Origin: Balneolaceae bacterium
GTDB taxonomy: Bacteria; Bacteroidota; Rhodothermia; Balneolales; Balneolaceae
Direction: 5' to 3'
DNA: 21,937 nucleotides
NCBI GenBank assembly: GCA_007123785.1
Contig: SLGL01000118.1
Coordinates: 1 to 21,937 of the forward strand
Shown here: piece by piece, positions 16,114 to 21,937 of the stretch
Numbering within the stretch: position 1 is the stretch's first letter
Layout: every line of letters starts with the position of its first letter
Notes under the pieces: generated by a model
Database searches by the model: none
What the model saw: only the letters and a program-made list of their open reading frames with translations
What the model was told of the DNA's origin: nothing
Made by a program: the position numbers and the translations under genes

Positions 16114-17079
16114 ATGCAGACAGGGATTTACAAATTATTATCATTCTTTTTAATTCTGCTCACCGGGTTAATCTATTTAGTATCTTCTATTGATCAAAAT
16201 AAGGCTTCCCCTGCTGTTCAGGCTGTACCCTGCGTAAAACCTGACACATACCACATAGGGGAAATTGACAATCGTTATTCAATCTCAGAACAAGAATTAT
16301 TCTACCTTCTCAGAGAGGTTGCTGAAATTTGGTCGGATGCTTACGGCCAGCCGGTTATGGAGTATGCCGATGATGGAGACATCCGCGTAAATCTCGTTTA
16401 TGCTGAACAGCAGGAACTTTCAGACCGGGAACGGCAGTTTCGGGATCGAATTCAGAGCGAAAGATACAGAATAAATTCTGTGGAAAAAGAGTACCAACTG
16501 ATGGACAGTGAATATATGCAGAGAGTACAGCAGCACCAGGATGATATGAGCCAATTGCAGGAAAAAGTAGTATCACTGAATAGATGGGTCTCCGAAAAAA
16601 ATGAGCAAGGTGGTTTTACTGAGAGTGAAATGCCACTGTTTGAAGAAAGAAAAAATGAAATAGATTCACTTACTGTCGAACTGAACCGACGAAATGAGAG
16701 GCTGAATGAGGCTGCAAGAAACCTGAACCGGAAAGTAGAACGGATTAACGAAAAAGTAAATCAAAAAAACAGCCTGATAGAGGAGTATAACCAAACATTT
16801 AGCGGAACCCGAAGGTTTACCCAGGGTTCCTACGAGCGAAGGGGAAATGAAAGGTCCATAAACGTGTACTCTTTTTTGGATGAGGATGAACTGATGCTTG
16901 TACTTGCTCATGAAATGGGCCATGCACTTGGAATCGGGCATGTTGATAACCCTCAATCGGTGATGTACCGCCTGATGGGAAATCAAGCCAGGCCAGGCTT
17001 AAAGTTGACCGAGGATGACCGGCATGCACTTATGGACATTTGCAGTAACACCGACTCTTCCGAATGGTCGGCACATTAA
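16114..17079 (+). CDS. Matrixin-type (M10-like) zinc metalloprotease with internal coiled coil
   Basis: This gene encodes 321 residues. An N-terminal hydrophobic segment (about 7-25, LLSFFLILLTGLIYLVSS) serves as signal or anchor. Residues ~50-100 resemble the first half of a matrixin domain (a helix with VAEIWSDAYGQPV, then GDIRVNLVY). Residues ~100-230 are a strongly charged coiled coil. The active site follows: HEMGHALGIGH with H266, E267, H270 and H276, and a Met-turn at M284 in SVMYRLM. This is the metzincin signature, so it should be an active zinc protease outside the cytoplasm. Cys40 and Cys310 could pair. The coiled coil thus splits the catalytic domain. It stands 100 bases after tamB on the same strand; no substrate is indicated. 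Related proteases may carry similar inserts, which I cannot check. Confidence 0.85.
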   Translation: MQTGIYKLLSFFLILLTGLIYLVSSIDQNKASPAVQAVPCVKPDTYHIGEIDNRYSISEQELFYLLREVAEIWSDAYGQPVMEYADDGDIRVNLVYAEQQELSDRERQFRDRIQSERYRINSVEKEYQLMDSEYMQRVQQHQDDMSQLQEKVVSLNRWVSEKNEQGGFTESEMPLFEERKNEIDSLTVELNRRNERLNEAARNLNRKVERINEKVNQKNSLIEEYNQTFSGTRRFTQGSYERRGNERSINVYSFLDEDELMLVLAHEMGHALGIGHVDNPQSVMYRLMGNQARPGLKLTEDDRHALMDICSNTDSSEWSAH

Positions 17080-17108
17080 TTAATTTGTCAGGCAAAAAAA
17101 TCAAAAAG

Positions 17109-17579
17109 ATGATTACTGAAAAAGACGTACTAAACATTCAGAAAACCTGGGGTGATGCCCTCATTAAAATCGGATCATTAAAAGACAATCGCGCCGTATG
17201 TGAAGCAGAAGCGGAAAAAGTCATTGATTCCCTCTATGCTTTTAATCTCGGACCGGTTCTTTTTAAACCAACCCGTGCTGCTGAAGATCAATTTAGAGGA
17301 ACCAAAGAGGGAGCACTATCCTATTTTATCGGAGGGAATAGTAATTTTCCAGAAGATGAAGGCTTTGCCCTGCAGCCATGGAGTAATGTTCGTTTCGAGA
17401 ACACCGGCATCATTCTGAATGAAAATAGTGCTCTTGCAATGGGCAATTACTTTTTTACGGAAAAAGGAACAGGAGCCATTAAAAAAGTGGAATACTCATT
17501 CGGATATGTGAAAGATAACAGCGGCAACCTCAAAATCAATCTGCACCATTCATCGGTGCCGTTTACGCCTTCTATGTAA
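17109..17579 (+). CDS. NTF2-like (SnoaL/CaMKII-AD fold) protein of unknown function
   Basis: The protein has 156 residues from the ATG at 17109 (MITEKDVLNIQKTWGDALI). An in-frame ATG at 17064 would overlap the metalloprotease gene by 16 bases and add a stretch unlike the family, so the later start is preferred. There is no signal peptide. The order of helix, strand and aromatic motifs (GPVLFKPTRA, GALSYFIGG, WSNVRFENTGIILNENSA, MGNYFFTEK, VEYSFGYVKD, NLKINLHHSSVPF) fits a group of NTF2-like proteins with a cone-shaped ligand pocket. Some of these carry the label 'phosphoribosyl-AMP cyclohydrolase' in databases without the real HisI motifs; I see none here either. It is probably cytoplasmic and dimeric. 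The function is unknown; the short gap after the protease does not prove a shared role. Confidence 0.8.
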   Translation: MITEKDVLNIQKTWGDALIKIGSLKDNRAVCEAEAEKVIDSLYAFNLGPVLFKPTRAAEDQFRGTKEGALSYFIGGNSNFPEDEGFALQPWSNVRFENTGIILNENSALAMGNYFFTEKGTGAIKKVEYSFGYVKDNSGNLKINLHHSSVPFTPSM

Positions 17580-17877
17580 ATTGTTGTGTTAGTGAAACCA
17601 ACTAGAATTGAATTTATTGCATTTTCCCATCCCATAAGCAGCCCTTAAGATTAGGCTTTTTAAGAAAACGTATTCATTGGCAATACCACATCGCATCCCC
17701 CGTGAATTTACGGCGCCCTTTGCGGGTTTTCCAATCGAAACGTTGACCTGTAAAGAAAGGATCAAATGTAATAAGTTCAATCCTTATAAATCCCATGTCA
17801 GAACAAAATCACTTCATACCTGCATCAAAGAAACTTGAAATCGAGAGAATAACGGTTCAGCGAGCCGTTCTACATTT
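17580..17877 (+). other. Intergenic region with no supported gene
   Basis: About 298 bases lie between two convergent genes. I see no RNA gene, repeat or convincing coding frame. Small inverted repeats are present (CCGT/ACGG near 17700-17713 and AACGG/CCGTT near 17851-17869). A minus-strand frame of 63 codons (17589-17780) has no recognisable family and starts without support. No remnant of a CarB MGS domain is visible in any minus-strand frame. Confidence 0.5.
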
Positions 17878-17880
17878 TTA
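17851..17880 (+). terminator. Weak hairpin, possible terminator between convergent genes
   Basis: AACGG at 17851-17855 can pair with CCGTT at 17865-17869 over a nine-base loop; on the plus strand a broken T run (CTACATTTTTA) follows. The stem is short, so this is only a candidate for ending plus-strand transcription. On the minus strand the hairpin lies just after the carB stop but has no T tract. Confidence 0.22.
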
Positions 17881-20706
17881 TTTACTCAAATAGAGGTTCT
17901 TGAATTCGTAAGGTTTCTTGAACCTTTCGTCATCAAAATCCTCCATGAAATAAATGCTTTCACCCGTAGATTTCATCTCGGGGCCGAGCTCTTTTTTCAC
18001 CTCGGGGAATTTGTCAAACGGAAATACAGGCTCTTTAATCGCCCAGTTTTTCAGTTTCGATGTTAGATCAAATTCTTTCAGTTTAGCACCCAGCATTACT
18101 TTTACGCCAATTTTAGCTTCAGGACGCTGTGTAGCTTTGGCAAGAAAAGGAATGGTTCGTGTTGAGCGGGGATTAGCCTCAAGAACGTACACTTCCTCAT
18201 TTTTTACCGCATACTGTACATTCAGAAAGCCCACAATACCCATCTGTTCAGCAATACGCTTCTGGTAGGTTTCAATCGTTTCAAGCACCAGTTTACTGAG
18301 TGAATAGGGAGGAAGTACCGCGGTGGAGTCGCCGGAATGGACACCCGCCGGTTCAATATGCTGCATGATGCCGGCAATATGGAGCTGTTCACCATCGTAT
18401 ACAGAATCTACATCCACCTCAATGGCTTTGTCGAGATATTTATCGATGAGAAAGTCATTTTCAGGATGCGTTTTCAAAATGGTTTCGACATATCTGCGCA
18501 GTTCCTCTTCTTTCACTGCGATACGCATTCCCTGGCCTCCAAGTACATAGCTCGGTCGAATCAGCACAGGGTAACCCACCTCATTGGCGATGGCCACGGC
18601 ATCATCGCCATTTCGGGCAGTGCCATAGTCAGGAAAGGGTATGTGAAGGCTTTTTAGAAATTTGGAGAACGCTCCCCGGTCTTCAGCGAAATCGATCTTT
18701 TCAAACTCGGTACCAAATATTTTTATATCGTTTTCCACAAACTTTTTACCAAGCTTCAGCGCTGTCTGTCCGCCAACCTGCAGGATCACACCTTCAGGTT
18801 TTTCGTGTTCATAAATATCCAATACCCGCTCCCAGAAAACCGGTTCAAAATAGAGTTTATCGGCAATATCAAAGTCAGTGGATACCGTTTCTGGATTGCA
18901 ATTTACCATAATGGCTTCGTAACCCATCTCCTGAGCGGCAAGTACGGCATGAACGCAAGAGTAATCGAACTCAATACCTTGCCCGATTCTGTTGGGGCCG
19001 CTGCCGAGAATCATTACTTTTTTACGGTCGGTTACCACACTCTCATTTTCGCTTTCGTACGTAGAGTAGTAGTAGGGGGTTTCGGCCGGGAATTCGGCTG
19101 CGCATGTATCCACCAGTTTAAAACTTGGCTTTAATCCCAGTTCAAGGCGTTTACTGCGAACTTCCTTTTCATTGACCTTTTCTCCTGCTTTGCTCAGCAG
19201 CCATGCAATCTGTACATCTGAAAATCCGGCGCGTTTCACTTCAAGAAAATCTTCTCTGGAGATCGTATCGAGACTCAGGCCTTCGATGTGATTTTCGAGG
19301 CTGACCATATACCGGATCTGCTGTAAAAACCAGGGATCTACTTTTGTAATATCTGCTATTTCCTCTACTGTTGCTCCCAGTTTAAATGCATTGCGAATTT
19401 GCAGAGTACGATCCCAGTAGGGTTTGAGCAGCCGCTGCCGAACTTCTTTACGATCGGGATTACTGTACCCGTCTGCTCCCAAACCAGACCGGCCGATTTC
19501 CAGAGACTGCCACGCTTTATTCATCGCTTCGGGGAATGTTCGGCCGATGGACATCACCTCCCCAACTGCTTTCATCTGCGTGGTGAGTTCTTCATCTACA
19601 TTGGGAAATTTATCGAAGTTGAATCGCGGAATTTTTACCACAACATAATCGATGGATGGCTCAAAACAAGCCGATGAAACTTGTGTGATAGGATTCGGGA
19701 GTTCATCAAGCGTATAGCCAATGGCCAGTTTGGTGGCAATTTTTGCGATCGGATAACCGGTAGCTTTGGATGCCAGTGCCGAGGAACGGCTTACTCTCGG
19801 ATTAATCTCGATGGCCACCAGACGGTCGCTGCCCGGTTCCATCGCAAACTGTACATTACACCCGCCTGCAAAATCACCGATTGAGCGCATCATTTTGATT
19901 GCGGCATCTCGCAGAATCTGATACTGTTTGTCAGTGAGTGTTTGTGTGGGAGCTACAGTTACGGAATCTCCGGTGTGAACGCCCATCGGGTCGAGATTTT
20001 CGATAGGGCAGACAATTACCACGTTATCGTTATCGTCGCGAAGCAGTTCCAGTTCAAACTCTTTCCAGCCGAAAATACTCTCTTCGATCAGCACCTGGTG
20101 CACCGGGCTCATCTCGAGGCCCCTTAAAACTTTTCTTTCAAATTCACCTTCATTCCAGACAATTCCACCCCCGGTTCCGCCCAAAGTAAATGAAGGACGG
20201 ATGACAATCGGCAGGCCTCCAAGCTCTTCGACAATCTCTTTGGCATCAAGCAGGGAGTTGGCTGTCCGGCTGCGGCACTGTTCAATTCCTATGCGTTCCA
20301 TCAGGTCGCGGAACAACTGCCGGTCTTCGGTGATATCCACCGCATCCATATTCACACCGATGATTTTGATGCCTTTTTCCCTCCAGAAACCTTCATGCTG
20401 CAGGTCACGGGCAAGATTCAGCGCGGTTTGCCCACCCATGGTTGGCAGTACAGCATCGGGTTTCTCTTTTTCAACAATCTCTTTGATGGATTGTGTAGTA
20501 AGCGGCTTCAGATAAATCGAATCGGCCATCATCGGGTCAGTCATGATGGTGGCCGGATTGGAGTTGATCAGCACCACTTTATATCCTTCTTCTTTCAGTG
20601 ACCGGCACGCTTGTGTACCGGAATAATCAAATTCGCAGGCCTGCCCGATGACAATAGGTCCTGAGCCGATAATTAAAATTTTGTTAATGTCGTTACGACG
20701 TGGCAT
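17878..20706 (-). CDS. carB: Carbamoyl-phosphate synthase large chain, lacking the MGS-like domain
   Basis: The protein has 942 residues, against about 1070 in E. coli. It makes carbamoyl phosphate from bicarbonate, ammonia supplied by CarA, and two ATP, feeding pyrimidine and arginine synthesis. Both ATP-grasp halves are complete: the N-terminal carboxyphosphate half (ILIIGSGPIVIGQACEFDYS, PTMGGQTALN, RPSFTLGGTGGG, EINPRVSRSSALASKATGY), the helical middle domain (about 400-550) and the second half (ILGSGPNRIGQGIEFDYSC, QVGGQTALKLG, RPSYVLGGQGMR, EANPRSTRTIPFLAKAT). After GPEMKSTGES only about 25 residues remain, ending NLYLSK, so the allosteric MGS-like domain that binds UMP and ornithine in E. 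coli is absent. Similar short forms are known in flavobacteria. The ATG at 20706 starts 106 bases after the carA stop. Confidence 0.96.
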   Translation of the reverse strand: MPRRNDINKILIIGSGPIVIGQACEFDYSGTQACRSLKEEGYKVVLINSNPATIMTDPMMADSIYLKPLTTQSIKEIVEKEKPDAVLPTMGGQTALNLARDLQHEGFWREKGIKIIGVNMDAVDITEDRQLFRDLMERIGIEQCRSRTANSLLDAKEIVEELGGLPIVIRPSFTLGGTGGGIVWNEGEFERKVLRGLEMSPVHQVLIEESIFGWKEFELELLRDDNDNVVIVCPIENLDPMGVHTGDSVTVAPTQTLTDKQYQILRDAAIKMMRSIGDFAGGCNVQFAMEPGSDRLVAIEINPRVSRSSALASKATGYPIAKIATKLAIGYTLDELPNPITQVSSACFEPSIDYVVVKIPRFNFDKFPNVDEELTTQMKAVGEVMSIGRTFPEAMNKAWQSLEIGRSGLGADGYSNPDRKEVRQRLLKPYWDRTLQIRNAFKLGATVEEIADITKVDPWFLQQIRYMVSLENHIEGLSLDTISREDFLEVKRAGFSDVQIAWLLSKAGEKVNEKEVRSKRLELGLKPSFKLVDTCAAEFPAETPYYYSTYESENESVVTDRKKVMILGSGPNRIGQGIEFDYSCVHAVLAAQEMGYEAIMVNCNPETVSTDFDIADKLYFEPVFWERVLDIYEHEKPEGVILQVGGQTALKLGKKFVENDIKIFGTEFEKIDFAEDRGAFSKFLKSLHIPFPDYGTARNGDDAVAIANEVGYPVLIRPSYVLGGQGMRIAVKEEELRRYVETILKTHPENDFLIDKYLDKAIEVDVDSVYDGEQLHIAGIMQHIEPAGVHSGDSTAVLPPYSLSKLVLETIETYQKRIAEQMGIVGFLNVQYAVKNEEVYVLEANPRSTRTIPFLAKATQRPEAKIGVKVMLGAKLKEFDLTSKLKNWAIKEPVFPFDKFPEVKKELGPEMKSTGESIYFMEDFDDERFKKPYEFKNLYLSK

Positions 20707-20812
20707 TTAAACGATTTTTGATTGATGTTTGCGATTTCTTAATTCTGATTACGACTCTTCTTAAAACTGGACCTTTAGAATGCACTATGAGTGCTTCATT
20801 ATTATGAGTTCC

Positions 20813-21937
20813 TCAAGAGGGTTTTTCTTCTTTTTGCACATTTTCACCTGCAGATTCCTTTACCATTTCCAGGAACTGGTCGAACAGGTAGGAAGAGTCG
20901 TGTGGACCGGGAGAAGCTTCGGGATGATACTGAACCGACATTCCCGGAAACTTTTTAAACCTCAGCCCTTCAATTGTCTTATCATTCAGATTAATGTGGG
21001 TAATGTGTACTTTGCTATCGTCGATGGCTTTTTCATCTACAGCAAAACCATGATTTTGCGTAGTAATTTCCACAAGACCAGTATCCGTATTTTTTACCGG
21101 CTGGTTTGCTCCGCGATGCCCAACAAACATTTTTTTGATGGGAATGCCTTCAGACAGCGCCATTAACTGGTGGCCGAGACAGATACCGAAAAGCGGCTTG
21201 CCCGACTGTTTTGCATACTCCACAACGGGGAGGCCGTAATGAGCGGAGGCATTGGGATCGCCCGGGCCATTACTAAAAAAATACCCGTCCGCTTTCCATG
21301 CCTTTACATCTTCAAGTTCGGCCTCAGCAGGAAAAATTCTAAGTGTACAACCCCTCTGTACGAAATTGTTGATAATATTTTGCTTTATACCGTAATCAAA
21401 AGCCGCAATTTTGTAGGAGCCATTGGCAGACACGGTTTGAGCTTCTTTTCGGGTCACCTTTGTGGCCAGTTCCAGCCCTACCATCGAATCCCAGTTTTTG
21501 GCTTTTTTAACCAATTCATCAGCATCATCAATTTCGGAACTGATCACAGCATTCATCACACCTTTCGTTCGGATATGGCGAACCAGCATTCGTGTATCCA
21601 CACCGGAAATACCAATCACTTTGTTTCGTTCCAGATAATCCTGAAGGCTTCCGTCGGCCATCGGATTGCTGAAATCGTCGGAAAAAGAGCGGACAATCAG
21701 CCCGGAAACCATCACTTTTCTTGCTTCATCGTCGCGGCTCATGGTACCGTAATTGCCAATGTGGGGATAGGTCATCATCATCAGCTGGCCGTAATAACTC
21801 GGGTCGGTAAAAATTTCCTGATACCCGGTCATACTTGTGTTGAAGCAGAGTTCACCGCCGGTCGTGCCTTGAATACCAATGGCTCTGCCGCGTACAACGG
21901 TTCCGTCTGAAAGTGCAAGAATTGCCGGTTTATGGTC
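20813..21937 (-). CDS. carA: Carbamoyl-phosphate synthase small chain, 5' end cut by window edge
   Basis: The frame is open to the right edge, giving 374 visible residues; only the first few codons appear to be missing. It begins DHKPAILALSDGTVVRGRAIG, the normal CarA N-terminal domain, followed by FNTSMTGYQEIFTDPSY and GISGVDTRMLVRHIR. The C-terminal half is a class I glutamine amidotransferase: nucleophile Cys in FGICLGHQLMALS, oxyanion region in FFSNGPGDPN, and the His/Glu partners in QYHPEASPGPHDS. It hydrolyses glutamine and channels ammonia to CarB. An internal ATG at 21832 is not the start because conserved family sequence precedes it. carB follows on the same strand after 106 bases, as expected of a carAB operon. 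The acidic tail (NVQKEEKPS) is extra. Confidence 0.95.
   Translation of the reverse strand, partial: DHKPAILALSDGTVVRGRAIGIQGTTGGELCFNTSMTGYQEIFTDPSYYGQLMMMTYPHIGNYGTMSRDDEARKVMVSGLIVRSFSDDFSNPMADGSLQDYLERNKVIGISGVDTRMLVRHIRTKGVMNAVISSEIDDADELVKKAKNWDSMVGLELATKVTRKEAQTVSANGSYKIAAFDYGIKQNIINNFVQRGCTLRIFPAEAELEDVKAWKADGYFFSNGPGDPNASAHYGLPVVEYAKQSGKPLFGICLGHQLMALSEGIPIKKMFVGHRGANQPVKNTDTGLVEITTQNHGFAVDEKAIDDSKVHITHINLNDKTIEGLRFKKFPGMSVQYHPEASPGPHDSSYLFDQFLEMVKESAGENVQKEEKPS

Noticed and set aside
17589..17780. 63-codon minus-strand frame in the intergenic gap
   Set aside because: No recognisable family, no start signal, and composition typical of a chance frame between convergent genes.
17580..17877. 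Possible frameshifted MGS domain of carB
   Set aside because: No minus-strand frame shows the domain's DATxGT-like motif, and the CarB C-terminus looks intact and family-like.
20778..20796. GCACT/AGTGC hairpin between carA and carB
   Set aside because: A five-base stem with a three-base loop and no T tract; too weak for a terminator or attenuator call.
21170..21910. Long plus-strand open frame (246 codons) opposite carA
   Set aside because: It is antisense to a clearly coding carA frame and is rich in residues expected from a shadow frame.
1..21937. CRISPR array, tRNA, rRNA, insertion sequence or known defence system
   Set aside because: No regular repeats, cloverleaf-like sequence, transposase or defence-type genes were seen anywhere in the window.

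Overview
This window reads as a chromosomal housekeeping segment from a Gram-negative bacterium of the Bacteroidota/Rhodothermota (FCB) branch; my best guess is Balneolales, inferred from gene content rather than any marker gene. Supporting signs are several lipoproteins and outer-membrane proteins, a TamA/TamB pair, copies of the TAnnTTTG -7 promoter element typical of this branch, AT-rich leaders with no clear Shine-Dalgarno sequences, and a short CarB of the kind found in flavobacteria. Base composition is moderate and even. I see no insertion sequence, integrase, tRNA, rRNA or CRISPR array.

Left part (1-5121): the 3' end of a DUF349-repeat gene; a small outer-membrane barrel gene on the minus strand; a translationally coupled pair of sugar-transferase genes (families TIGR04282 and TIGR04283, named after arsenosugar clusters); a lipoprotein nucleotide pyrophosphatase/phosphodiesterase; and a 7Fe ferredoxin gene closed by a clear intrinsic terminator.

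Middle (5243-9519): folP (folate synthesis), then cdaA (the c-di-AMP synthase), both on the plus strand. Convergent with them is a minus-strand group: an M14 carboxypeptidase lipoprotein, a SCO-type thioredoxin-fold lipoprotein and a PCu(A)C copper chaperone. The last two overlap and look like a copper-delivery pair for cytochrome oxidase. The start codon of the PCu(A)C gene is unusual.

Right part (9622-21937): tamA and tamB overlap by one base and encode the outer- and inner-membrane halves of a translocation/assembly or lipid-transport bridge. Then come a matrixin-type metalloprotease whose catalytic domain is split by a long coiled coil, and an NTF2-like protein of unknown function. Last, on the minus strand, is carA (cut by the right edge) followed by carB, which together make carbamoyl phosphate for pyrimidines and arginine. 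CarB ends without the allosteric MGS-like domain.

I did not find a complete new multi-gene system. The points most worth checking are the split matrixin, the possible AUU start of the copper chaperone, the lipobox-free TamA, the isolated arsenosugar-type transferase pair and the CarB lacking its regulatory domain.
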